A stretch of 64,000 nt of DNA from Phycisphaerae bacterium (GTDB lineage Bacteria; Planctomycetota; Phycisphaerae; Phycisphaerales; SM1A02). Both the position numbers and the translations under genes were made by a program. Numbering within the stretch: position 1 is the first letter of the stretch; the number at the start of each line of letters is the position of its first letter. The DNA is taken from NCBI GenBank assembly GCA_016795035.1, contig JAEUIT010000031.1, positions 1 through 64,000 on the forward strand. Direction: 5' to 3'. The notes beneath the pieces are model-generated. The model did no database searches and was not told where the DNA came from. It saw nothing but the letters and a program-made list of their open reading frames with translations. Shown here one piece after another: positions 44,277-55,679 of the stretch.

Positions 44277-44996
44277 TCAAACGCGACGACGGCGCGACGC
44301 GGGTTTCGCGGGCCTGTGCTCGAAGAGGGCGGCGTGCGACCCGCTCGGATCCCGCACGATGCACATGCGCCCGCTGCCGAGATCGCGGACCTTTCCGACC
44401 ACGCGACCGCCGGAACGCCTCGCCGCGGCCAGGCTCTTCGAGAGGCTTGCCACGTTGAAGTAGGGCAACCATCCGGACGGAACGTCGCGGTTCGGGCCGG
44501 CGGCGTGGCACACGCCGGCCACGGTGCGCCCGTCTCCCGCGACCATGCAGTAGTCGTCGTAGTCGCCCATCGAGACGTCGCTCACGGCGAAGCCGACCAC
44601 GCGCCGGTAGAAGTCGCGGGTCGTCTCGGCGGCTGCAACGGTGAGATCCATCCACTCGCTCGCGCCGACGGCGGGACCGAGGTCGACGGGCTCGAATCCG
44701 GGAAACGGCGACGAGGTCTCCGCGAGATCGCGAACCGAACAGCACGTGCAGGCCCGCTCGAACCGCGCCCAGAGCGCGCGCACCTTCGGATGCGCGTGCG
44801 CCGCGTCGATCGCCTCCTCGGACACCCACTCGAAGACCTCCACGATCGAACCGTCCTTCGCTCGGCCGACGATCGGGAGCCGCGAGGTCGCCAACCCCAG
44901 TTGACGCAGGAGCGGAACATGGGTGCGGATGATCGCGAGCAGACGATTGGCCTGACCTCGTTTCGGTCGAAACACGCAGATCACGATCACACCCAT
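44277..44996 (-). CDS. Fusion of an ABM-like dimeric domain and a VOC (glyoxalase-like) domain, 239 aa
   Basis: Residues 1-85 (VIVICVFRPKRGQANRLLAII; SIVEVFEWVSEEAIDAAHAHPKV) look like the antibiotic biosynthesis monooxygenase or DUF-type dimeric alpha/beta barrel. Residues 110-230 form a VOC domain: MDLTVAAAETTRDFYRRVVGFAV, PYFNVASLSKSLAAARRSGGRVV and GRMCIVRDPSGSHAALFEH, with the closing DPxG and final Glu in place. A CTCC motif lies between them (about residue 83). GGGAGAA lies before the ATG. Reaction unknown; oxidative or detoxifying chemistry is likely for the family. Confidence 0.78.
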   Translation of the reverse strand: MGVIVICVFRPKRGQANRLLAIIRTHVPLLRQLGLATSRLPIVGRAKDGSIVEVFEWVSEEAIDAAHAHPKVRALWARFERACTCCSVRDLAETSSPFPGFEPVDLGPAVGASEWMDLTVAAAETTRDFYRRVVGFAVSDVSMGDYDDYCMVAGDGRTVAGVCHAAGPNRDVPSGWLPYFNVASLSKSLAAARRSGGRVVGKVRDLGSGRMCIVRDPSGSHAALFEHRPAKPASRRRRV

Positions 44997-45108
44997 CGAT
45001 GTTCTCCCGGAATGGCGTCGGCGGCGGTCGCACCGACAAGGCGTCAGTATCATCGCCGCCGCGGCGGCTCGCGCCGATCCGCGTTTCATCACCCACACCT
45101 GGACGCCC

Positions 45109-45744
45109 ATGCGCACCACCACTCGTCTCACCGGCGCCGCGACGCTCACCGTTGCCGCGATCCTCACCGCCTCCTTCTCCACCGTCGGCTGCAAGTCGAA
45201 CGGCGATTCGACCGAGCCGTCGCGCGGCGCCGTCATGGCCGCCCGCTCGCCGATCGCGTCGTACCGCAGCCAACTCGACCAGATCCGCCCGCGGATCAAC
45301 GAGACGATCGACGCCGCCACCAACATGCTCTTCCAGGCCGACAGCGATCCGCGCGGCGCGATCAACGCGTTCAACGGCAACCTGAGCCGCCTGAAGGGCG
45401 ACGTCGCGACGATGCGCCAGCAGGTCGACGAACTCCAGCGCATCGGCTTCAACCAGTACTTCCTCGGCTCGGATCAGACGACCGCCGTCACCAGCGATCC
45501 TGCCGTGCTCGAGGCCCGCGAGCGCTACGGCCTCGTCGGCGACTACATGGTCAACCTGCGCAACCTCGGCACCCGCACGCTCGAGCAGCTCGACGCGATC
45601 TCGAGCGCGGTCACGGCCAATCCGACCGCCGCGGGCATCCGCTCGCAGGAGTCGGCGATCCGTAACCTCGGCTCGACGCGCATCCAGCTCGACGGCGCGC
45701 TCAATCAGCTCACGAAGGCGATTGACACGATGCCGCGCCGCTGA
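45109..45744 (+). CDS. Putative lipoprotein with helical body, 211 aa
   Basis: Signal peptide with lipobox TASFSTVGC, so probably lipid-anchored. The mature part is almost wholly helical and coiled-coil-like (INETIDAATNMLFQADSDPRGAINAFNGNLSRLKGDVATMRQQVDELQRIGF; GIRSQESAIRNLGSTRIQLDGALNQLTKAI), reminiscent of DUF2959-type lipoproteins. A strong terminator follows. No operon partners. Function unknown. Confidence 0.75.
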   Translation: MRTTTRLTGAATLTVAAILTASFSTVGCKSNGDSTEPSRGAVMAARSPIASYRSQLDQIRPRINETIDAATNMLFQADSDPRGAINAFNGNLSRLKGDVATMRQQVDELQRIGFNQYFLGSDQTTAVTSDPAVLEARERYGLVGDYMVNLRNLGTRTLEQLDAISSAVTANPTAAGIRSQESAIRNLGSTRIQLDGALNQLTKAIDTMPRR

Positions 45745-45766
45745 CGCCTGCAACGCGGAGATTCAC

Positions 45767-45815
45767 GCGACGGCGCGCCTGCGGAGCCATCCGCTCGGCG
45801 CGCCGTCGCCGTTTT
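45767..45815. terminator. Bidirectional terminator between lipoprotein gene and metH
   Basis: Thirteen-bp perfect stem (GCGACGGCGCGCC and complement), 17-nt loop, then CGTTTTC on the plus strand. The flanking genes converge. Confidence 0.85.
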
Positions 45816-45827
45816 CGGACAGCGCCG

Positions 45828-49340
<3,513 letters not shown>

Positions 49341-49346
49341 GGGCGG

Positions 49347-49375
49347 ACTGTACGGGAGTCGTCGCAATCGCTCAA
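49347..49375 (-). promoter_or_regulatory. metH promoter, TTGAGC-17-TACAGT
   Basis: On the minus strand, TTGAGC (49375-49370), a 17-bp spacer and TACAGT (49352-49347) fit a sigma-70 promoter. The -10 box ends 6 nt before the metH ATG, predicting a leaderless mRNA. Confidence 0.7.
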
Positions 49376-49395
49376 CCATTCATCCGGATGAATGG
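49376..49395. promoter_or_regulatory. Perfect 20-bp palindrome abutting the metH -35 box
   Basis: CCATTCATCC followed directly by its exact reverse complement. It touches the -35 hexamer, where a dimeric repressor or activator would be expected. ArsR-type SahR/SamR regulators bind palindromes in front of methionine-cycle genes in other bacteria; whether this is such a site is inference. Confidence 0.7.
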
Positions 49396-49448
49396 ATGAG
49401 AGTGGAGGTTGGCTGCGCCTCGGTGCGTGAGCTGGCGAGCGCGGCACG

Positions 49449-49740
49449 TCCCGATAAATGAGCGGGGCTTGATTCCAGCGCACGTGGAGCGAGCGGCGCG
49501 GCCCGCTCCGCCCCTTAGGTCCTCATAACGATGTGTGGCATGTCCAGCGTGAGGTCGCCGGGCGAACGGAGATCGGGGGGCGTGGTCGAGGTCGCCCGCG
49601 CGCGAGCGACCCCACCGCCCCTCCAGGTCCCGATAATGATGTGTGGCATCAGGTGCATCAGGTGGGAGCAGGTTGGAGTCGGGTTGGACTCGCCGCCTGG
49701 GGCTGGGCTCAGGTCCTCATAACGATGTGTGGCATCATGC
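49449..49740 (+). repeat. Cluster B: three full and one half copy of the 23-bp repeat
   Basis: Full copies start at 49519, 49627 and 49713 (108 and 86 bp apart). A half copy (GTCCCGATAA) is at 49449. Same direction and consensus as cluster A. Two full copies differ only near their ends. The cluster lies between the metH promoter and the LolA-like gene at 49834; no gene is supported in this interval. Confidence 0.85.
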
Positions 49741-49833
49741 CGGGCCTGCCGCGGGCGCTCGAGCGTCGCCCTGTCGTCGCCGCACTCGGTACACCACGTA
49801 GCCACGCTGCCCGTCGCCGCCTCGGACTCTCCC

Positions 49834-50733
49834 ATGCACACACCCTCTCGCGTCGTCGTCGCCGTCACTCTCGCTGCGGCCTCGTCGATCGCCACCCCTT
49901 CGTTCGGGCAGGGCGCCGCATCCCCGCCGGTGACCCCCGCGGTCGCCGCGCCGACGACAGCCGCCCCGGCCCCCACCGCGGATGCCCTTCTGGCCCGCCA
50001 TCTCGAAGCCTGCGGCGGCGCCGAGACCCTGGCCGCGGCGGCCCCGCTCACCACCAATGCGACCGTTCGATTCCAGGGCACGCCCATCACCGGCACCTAC
50101 GTCGCGCGCCGCGCCGCGCCGAATCGCTTCAAGGTCGTGATCGATCTCGGTGACCTCGGAACGGTGTCGCAAGGGTTCGACGGCACGACCGCATGGAGCC
50201 TCGATCAGGACGGCGGCCCGCGCGTCCTCACCGGCATCGAGCGCACGCAGCTCGAACGCGAGGCCGCGCTCGATCGCGAGGCGAAGCTCTTTGACGGATT
50301 CCCGAAGCGCGAGACGCGCGGCACCGCGAAGCGCTCCGACGTCGACTGCTGGGAAGTTCGCGCATCCGGCGACGACGGATCGTCGCTCGTCGCCTTCTTC
50401 GAGGTCTCGACCGGACTCCTTCGTGGCGTCGATCGGACGGTGATCGTCGCGGGATCGCCGGTGAAGACGACCACCACGATCCGCGCGTACGCGAGCTACG
50501 ACGCGCCCAAGGGTCGGGTCCAACTCCCCCGCCAGGTCGAGATCTCGGCCGATGACCGCGCGATGACGATCGAAACGTCGGACGTCTCCTTCGCCGCGTT
50601 GGACGACGCGCTGTTCGAGCCGCCCGCATCCGTGCGGGCGATTCAGAAGGAAGCCGCGCCCGCGAAGAGGCCCGAATCCGGCAAGAGCCCCGAGCCCGAA
50701 AAGAAGCCCGAACCCGCGAAGAAGCCGGATTAG
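49834..50733 (+). CDS. Exported LolA-like beta-sheet protein, 299 aa (paralogue 1)
   Basis: Signal peptide (VVVAVTLAAASSIATPSFG), an Ala/Pro linker, then ADALLARHLEACGGAETLAAA, a helix-then-sheet opening shared with outer-membrane lipoprotein-sorting (LolA/LolB/DUF4292-like) folds. Sheet segments follow (APNRFKVVIDLGDLGTVSQGFDGTTAWSLD; LPRQVEISADDRAMTIETSDVSF). The last 40 residues are a Pro/Glu/Lys-rich tail with repeated EKKPEPAKKP units. The next gene has the same plan. It probably binds a lipid or hydrophobic ligand in the periplasm. The ATG at 49834 is chosen for the signal peptide. Confidence 0.72.
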   Translation: MHTPSRVVVAVTLAAASSIATPSFGQGAASPPVTPAVAAPTTAAPAPTADALLARHLEACGGAETLAAAAPLTTNATVRFQGTPITGTYVARRAAPNRFKVVIDLGDLGTVSQGFDGTTAWSLDQDGGPRVLTGIERTQLEREAALDREAKLFDGFPKRETRGTAKRSDVDCWEVRASGDDGSSLVAFFEVSTGLLRGVDRTVIVAGSPVKTTTTIRAYASYDAPKGRVQLPRQVEISADDRAMTIETSDVSFAALDDALFEPPASVRAIQKEAAPAKRPESGKSPEPEKKPEPAKKPD

Positions 50734-50804
50734 CCGACGTCGACAGCGCGTCTTCGTCGCACGCGGTCACCTCGCTCGTGACCCCGCTTGCCAGGACTCC
50801 AGAC

Positions 50805-51683
50805 ATGCCCACGTTCCGCACCGTGCCCCTTCTCTCGTTCGCCCTCGCGTCGTCTCTCTTCGCGGCCGTCGCCGCCGGCCTCGCGCAGGACGCGAAGCCG
50901 ACCGACACGGCGCCGCCCGCGCCTGCAACGACGAGTGCCGACACCGCCGGCCTTCCCGACGCGAAGACGATCCTCGCGAAGCACATCGGTTCCCTCGGCG
51001 GCCGCGAGAAGCTCGACGCGATCACGTCCGCGAGCTACACCGGCGTCGCGAGCACGCCCAACGGCGACATCACGCTCGCGTTCGCGACGAAGAAGCCGGG
51101 CAAGCTCTGGATGCGCCAGCAGATCGCGTCGATCGGCGAGATGGTCACTGCGTGCGACGGCGAGGAGGCGTGGGCCAAGTCGGTCGGAGACGGAAGTTAT
51201 GTCTTGCTCGACCCGGCGCTGCGCGAGCAGTTTCGGAACGGCGCCGATCTCCAAGCGCTCGTGCGCGATCTCGATCGCCGCTTCTCGACGGTGAAGACGG
51301 TCGGCACCGAGAAGTTCAACGGCACCCAGTGCTACGCGGTCTCGATGCGCGAGAAGGACGGCCCGGAGATCATCGGCCTCTTCGCGATCGACAGCGGCCT
51401 GCTCCAAGGGTTCCGCATCACCGACACCGCCGGTCCGAACCCGATGACGCAAGTGCAGTCGTTTGGCGACTGGACCGAGGTCGACGGCGTGAAGGTCTTC
51501 CGCTCGCTTCGCACCGACATCAACGGGCTCGTCGTGCAGACCACGTTTGCGGACCTCGCGTTCAACAAGGTCGAGGACTCGACGTTCGAGCGTCCGGCGA
51601 AGGTGAAGGAGCTGATTGCCGAGCGCGAGAAGGCCGCACGAACGGCAACGCCGCCGGCGCAAGGGACACAGCCGTCAAAGTGA
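50805..51683 (+). CDS. Exported LolA-like beta-sheet protein, 292 aa (paralogue 2)
   Basis: Signal peptide (TVPLLSFALASSLFAAVAAGLA), then an Ala/Thr/Pro linker containing an interspersed-word copy at 50923. The domain opening DAKTILAKHIGSLGGREKLDAITSASYTGVAS parallels the upstream gene. PGKLWMRQQIASIGEMVTACDGEEAWAKS and QVQSFGDWTEVDGVKVFRSLRTDINGLVVQTTFADLAFN are typical of this family. It ends in a basic low-complexity tail. The 71-bp gap to the upstream gene and the shared plan suggest a duplicated, co-transcribed pair. Confidence 0.72.
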   Translation: MPTFRTVPLLSFALASSLFAAVAAGLAQDAKPTDTAPPAPATTSADTAGLPDAKTILAKHIGSLGGREKLDAITSASYTGVASTPNGDITLAFATKKPGKLWMRQQIASIGEMVTACDGEEAWAKSVGDGSYVLLDPALREQFRNGADLQALVRDLDRRFSTVKTVGTEKFNGTQCYAVSMREKDGPEIIGLFAIDSGLLQGFRITDTAGPNPMTQVQSFGDWTEVDGVKVFRSLRTDINGLVVQTTFADLAFNKVEDSTFERPAKVKELIAEREKAARTATPPAQGTQPSK

Positions 51684-51715
51684 CGGAAAAGAATGCAACC
51701 TGACGCACTCGCTCA

Positions 51716-51749
51716 GCGGCCGACGAACAACGTCGGCCGCGTTCATTTT
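51716..51749 (+). terminator. Hairpin after the LolA-like pair
   Basis: Nine-bp perfect stem (GCGGCCGAC and complement), 7-nt loop, then GTTCATTTT. Moderate terminator. Confidence 0.7.
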
Positions 51750-51781
51750 CGAGGCGCGTGCGCGGATATCCTCCGCGTCCC

Positions 51782-52822
51782 ATGACGGCTGCCACCAGTG
51801 CCCGCATCTCGACCATGATTCGTCCGGCCGCGAGCGACGGCGCCGCAATCGTGCTCGAGAAGGTCGACAAACGATTCGGCGCGACTCACGCCGTCAAGGC
51901 GATGAGCCTCGCCGTCCCCCGCGGCTCGCTCTGCGGATTCCTCGGCCCGAACGGCGCGGGCAAGAGCACGTCGATCCGCATGATCATGTCGATCATCTAT
52001 CCCGACTCGGGACAGGTGCGCGTCTTCGGCGGATCGGCGCTCGGCAACAAGGATCGCATCGGCTATCTCCCCGAGGAGCGCGGCCTCTACCGCACGATGC
52101 GGGTGCTCGAGTTCCTCACCTACATGGGGAAGCTCAAGGGACTCACGCCGGCGGCCGCGGCGAAGCGAGCGAACGACTGGCTCGCACGGATCGAGCTGCC
52201 CAATGTCGCGAAGAAGCGGTGCCAGGAACTCTCGAAGGGCATGCAACAGAAAGTGCAGTTCATCGCTGCGGTGCTGCACGATCCCGAACTCCTCATCCTC
52301 GACGAGCCGTTCTCGGGCCTCGATCCCGTCAACGCACGGCTTCTCATGCGACTCATCGAGGAGCTCCATGGGGACGGTCGAACGATCATCTTCTCGACGC
52401 ACCAGATGCACACCGCCGAGCGTCTCTGCGATCGCGTCGTCCTCATCAATCGGGGCGAGAAACTCCTCGACGCCACGCTCGACGAAGTGCGCGCCGAGTT
52501 CGATCCGCGCACGGTGGTGGTCGAGCTCCTCTCGGGGGCCGAGGCGCCGCGTCTCGAGTCGCTCGCCGCAACGATGCCGCACGTCGCGCTCACCGAGCGA
52601 GTCGACGGGAAGAACGGCGACGAGTGGCATGTGCACGTCGCCCGCGACGGCGATCCGCAGCCGGTGATCGCCGCCATTGCGGGCGCGTTGCCGGTGCGGT
52701 CGATCGCGCTCAAGCAAGTCAGTCTCGAAGATGTGTTCGTCGAGCTCGTCACGGCCGGCGGAGGAACGGTGCCGCCGCTGTCGGATCCGACGACGTCGGG
52801 CCAGGAGGTCAATCGTGGTTGA
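51782..52822 (+). CDS. ABC transporter ATP-binding protein (NatA/YhaQ type), 346 aa
   Basis: Walker A GPNGAGKST (about residue 56), signature ELSKGMQQKVQFIAAVLHDP (about 150), Walker B LLILDEPFSGLDP (about 170) and switch His in IIFSTHQMH. A C-terminal extension of about 110 residues (VVELLSGAEAP...VSLEDVFVELV) is typical of exporters of the NatA, EcsA and YhaQ group. The ATG at 51782 lies 9 nt after a TATCCT box. The 3' end overlaps the permease start. Together they form an export system for an unknown substrate, possibly sodium or a lipid. Confidence 0.93.
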   Translation: MTAATSARISTMIRPAASDGAAIVLEKVDKRFGATHAVKAMSLAVPRGSLCGFLGPNGAGKSTSIRMIMSIIYPDSGQVRVFGGSALGNKDRIGYLPEERGLYRTMRVLEFLTYMGKLKGLTPAAAAKRANDWLARIELPNVAKKRCQELSKGMQQKVQFIAAVLHDPELLILDEPFSGLDPVNARLLMRLIEELHGDGRTIIFSTHQMHTAERLCDRVVLINRGEKLLDATLDEVRAEFDPRTVVVELLSGAEAPRLESLAATMPHVALTERVDGKNGDEWHVHVARDGDPQPVIAAIAGALPVRSIALKQVSLEDVFVELVTAGGGTVPPLSDPTTSGQEVNRG

Positions 52823-54182
52823 TGCGTCCGAGCGACACGGCGGTTTCGGCAAGGTCGTGAGCGTCGCGTGGCGCGAGTTCAAGCACACCGCGCTCACGAA
52901 GGCGTTCGTGTTCGGCGCCGTGATCCTGCCGATCCTCATCTGGGGCGTGATGGCGCTCTCCGCGCTCTTCGTGAGCCGCGAGCCGCCGCCGCTGACGGGG
53001 ACGTTCGCGATCATCGATCCGAGCGGTCTCGTCATCGCCGAGGCGGAGAAGGGATTCCGACGCGAGGCCGAACGGCGCCGCGAAGGAGTCGCGAACGTCG
53101 GTGCGGCCGTGAAGGCCATGAGCGAAGGCGACGCCAACGCCGCGATGGCGCTCACCGACACGCGGGGCGTCGTCGAGATCACGGTGCGGGGGGTCTCCGA
53201 TCCCGCGGCCGCCGATTCGCTCCGCGAAGAGGTCCGCGACAACAAACTGTTAGGCATGGCCGAGATCGACCCGAAGATCCTCTCGGCCGACCACGGCAAC
53301 ACGCCGCTCAAGATGCTCGTGCAGACGAACTCGAGCCCGAAGCACACCGATCTCTACGAGCGCATCGTGCGCGACGCTGCGGTGCGCGCCCGGGTCGCGA
53401 ACACCGGCGGCGACTACGAGTCGATGCAGACGATGCTTCAGCGGCCGCCGCTCAACACCGAACGCATCGCCCGCGGCGGCGGCGTGGCGAAGGACCGCGG
53501 CGACCTGCGCATGCTGGTGCCGATCGCCTTCATGATGCTGCTCTGGATCTCGACGTTCACGAGCGGCCAGTACCTCCTCACGACCACCATCGAGGAGAAG
53601 TCGAACAAAGTCATGGAGGTCCTGCTCTCCGCGGTGAGCCCCATGCAGCTCCTTGCCGGCAAGATCCTCGGCCAGGCTGCGGTGAGCACGGTGATCCTCG
53701 TCCTCTACGGCGGCGCGGCGTTCTCGCTGCTCGCCGGTCTCGCCCTTGCGGATCTCATTCAGCCGTCGCTGATCGTGTATCTCGTCCTCTACTACATCAT
53801 GGCCTACTTCCTGATCGCCACCATCATGGCGGCGATCGGAAGCGCGGTGAGCGACCTTCGCGAGGCGCAGGCGCTGGTCACGCCGGCAATGCTCGTCCTG
53901 ATCCTGCCGATGGTGCTCATCGTGCCGATCACGGACAGCCCGAACGGCACGCTTGCGACCGTGACGAGCTTCATCCCGCCGGCGATCCCGTTCGTGATGA
54001 TGCTCCGACTCGGCGGCCCGGAACCGATCGCCTTCTGGCAGATCGCCCTCAGCATGGTCATCGGCTTCGGCTCGATGTTCGGCCTCCTGTGGGTCGGCGC
54101 GCGGATCTTCCGCGTGGGCGTGCTGATGCAGGGCAAGCCGCCGACGCCGCTCGAGCTGGCGCGTTGGGCGATGTACCGCTGA
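52815..54182 (+). CDS. ABC-2 type permease (NatB/YhaP type), 455 aa
   Basis: GTG start at 52815, 6 bases after AGGAGG and 8 bp before the end of the ATPase gene, so it is translationally coupled. One N-terminal helix (FVFGAVILPILIWGVMALSALFV), then an exported domain of about 190 residues, then five helices (LRMLVPIAFMMLLWISTFTSGQYLLTTTIEEKSNKVMEVLLSAVSPMQLLAGKILG is the core ABC-2 signature). This is the NatB layout. It partners with the ATPase gene upstream. A TTA codon occurs in LLGMA. Confidence 0.92.
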   Translation: MVDASERHGGFGKVVSVAWREFKHTALTKAFVFGAVILPILIWGVMALSALFVSREPPPLTGTFAIIDPSGLVIAEAEKGFRREAERRREGVANVGAAVKAMSEGDANAAMALTDTRGVVEITVRGVSDPAAADSLREEVRDNKLLGMAEIDPKILSADHGNTPLKMLVQTNSSPKHTDLYERIVRDAAVRARVANTGGDYESMQTMLQRPPLNTERIARGGGVAKDRGDLRMLVPIAFMMLLWISTFTSGQYLLTTTIEEKSNKVMEVLLSAVSPMQLLAGKILGQAAVSTVILVLYGGAAFSLLAGLALADLIQPSLIVYLVLYYIMAYFLIATIMAAIGSAVSDLREAQALVTPAMLVLILPMVLIVPITDSPNGTLATVTSFIPPAIPFVMMLRLGGPEPIAFWQIALSMVIGFGSMFGLLWVGARIFRVGVLMQGKPPTPLELARWAMYR

Positions 54183-54251
54183 CCGTGCGTCGGTCGTCAT
54201 TGGGCGACTGCCGCCTTGATCCGGGGCGACGAATCCTCGATCCTCTGACGC

Positions 54252-55676
54252 ATGCCTGACCTGTCGATCTGGACCGCGTGGATCGTGGGCATCGCGATCG
54301 CGCTCGGACTGATCGGACTGACGTGGCATGCGCTCTTCGGCGACCGGCCGAAGGGTCGCCGCTGCCCCCGCTGCGACCACGATCTGGCTGCAACGACGAG
54401 TCTCACGTGCTCGGAGTGCGGCTACGTCGCGCCCGACGAGGCGACGTTCTATCGCACGCGCCGACACTGGCGACGCGCGATCTTCTGGCTCTCGGTGCTC
54501 GTCATCGGCGCCGCGTTCGTCCGCTTCCGCGCAACTGAGGATCGGCTGATCTCGCTCCTGCCGAACTCGGTCGTGATCGCGCTCCTTCCTTACGTGCCGC
54601 CGTCCCAAGGTCCCCTCGCCGACGTTCAGGCGGAGCTGATGGACCGTCTCGTCGGAGGGAAGCTCGACCCCGAGTCGCTCGATGCGGTCATCGACCGGCT
54701 CGTGACCGGCGACTCCGACGCGACGCCCGCCTCGCCCGAGTGGCAAGCGCGCTACTCGCGCCTTGCGCTCCAGTTTCTCTCCGTTGCAGGCCAGCTGCCG
54801 CCGGAGTCCCCGGAGGCGCTGGCCTCGCAGCGCATGCGCGAGTTGCCGGCCGACACGACGCTCCGCGTCGGCCGCGCGTTCACGGGGGCGTCGCCGATTC
54901 CGGCCGACCTCCACCTCCTCGACTGGTGGCCGTTCAACACGCGCGCCGAGGTCACGGTCGTCGACACCGCGAGCGGCGAGTCCACGCGATGGCTGTACGA
55001 CGCGTCGGCGCGGCGACGCCCGATCTCCATGCAGTTGGCGCCCGCGAAGGACGGCGAGACGGAGCGCGCGGTCGAAGTCACGTTCCGCACGCGTCCGACG
55101 GACGCCGCAGGCGAGCCGACCGGCGAGTGGAGCGCGCCGCGAACGCTGACCGCGAAGGCCGCGATTCTCCCGCCCATCGAGCGGGCGCTCGAGCCCGTGT
55201 CGTCGCCGGAACTCGACGCGGCCATCGCCGCGACGTTGGCGCGGGGCGTCGTGCGCTGGGACGGCGGCGATTGGCCGGTCGCGTTCCGCCTCGATCTTCA
55301 GGCCACCAACGATGTCGCGTTTGACGGCATCCTCTTCGGCGTTGCCATCGACCTTCTCGAAGGCGACGTCTCGCGGCGGACGCTGCACGCGTGGTGGCCG
55401 GGCGGTCCGCGCGGCGGCGGATGGCGCGCGGAAGTGGTGCGCGAGGACGTCGACGCGCTTCGGCGCATGCCCGCCGATGGCGCGGGGTGGTCGGTGCGCG
55501 TTCGTGGCGTCGAGAAGATCGCCGCCCGCGCGTTCGTGCCGGCGCAGTCCGACCAAAGCGCGGCTGCAACGGGGAGTCCGACGACGTTCCGCTGGTGGTC
55601 CGGCGAGCGCGTGCTTCCGGCGGACGTGGTGCAGGGAACCGGCGCGTCGCCGCGACGAACGTGGCGCCGGCAGTGA
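54252..55676 (+). CDS. Membrane-anchored zinc-ribbon protein, 474 aa
   Basis: N-terminal helix (IWTAWIVGIAIALGLIGLTWHALF), then CPRCDHDLAATTSLTCSECGYV, a CxxC...CxECG ribbon of the CPxCxxDL type frequent in planctomycetes, then a second helix (AIFWLSVLVIGAAFVRF) and a large exported beta-rich domain (LRVGRAFTGASPIPADLHLLDWWPFNTRAEVTVVDTASG). The order of helix, ribbon, helix and helical region with LDxExLD(A)VID is close to that of the proteins at 16058 and 18499. No enzyme motif. Function unknown. Confidence 0.72.
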   Translation: MPDLSIWTAWIVGIAIALGLIGLTWHALFGDRPKGRRCPRCDHDLAATTSLTCSECGYVAPDEATFYRTRRHWRRAIFWLSVLVIGAAFVRFRATEDRLISLLPNSVVIALLPYVPPSQGPLADVQAELMDRLVGGKLDPESLDAVIDRLVTGDSDATPASPEWQARYSRLALQFLSVAGQLPPESPEALASQRMRELPADTTLRVGRAFTGASPIPADLHLLDWWPFNTRAEVTVVDTASGESTRWLYDASARRRPISMQLAPAKDGETERAVEVTFRTRPTDAAGEPTGEWSAPRTLTAKAAILPPIERALEPVSSPELDAAIAATLARGVVRWDGGDWPVAFRLDLQATNDVAFDGILFGVAIDLLEGDVSRRTLHAWWPGGPRGGGWRAEVVREDVDALRRMPADGAGWSVRVRGVEKIAARAFVPAQSDQSAAATGSPTTFRWWSGERVLPADVVQGTGASPRRTWRRQ

Positions 55677-55679
55677 CGC

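Noticed and set aside
49341..49833. Cobalamin or SAM riboswitch before metH
   Set aside because: No B12-box or SAM-I core was seen, and the promoter geometry leaves no leader for one.
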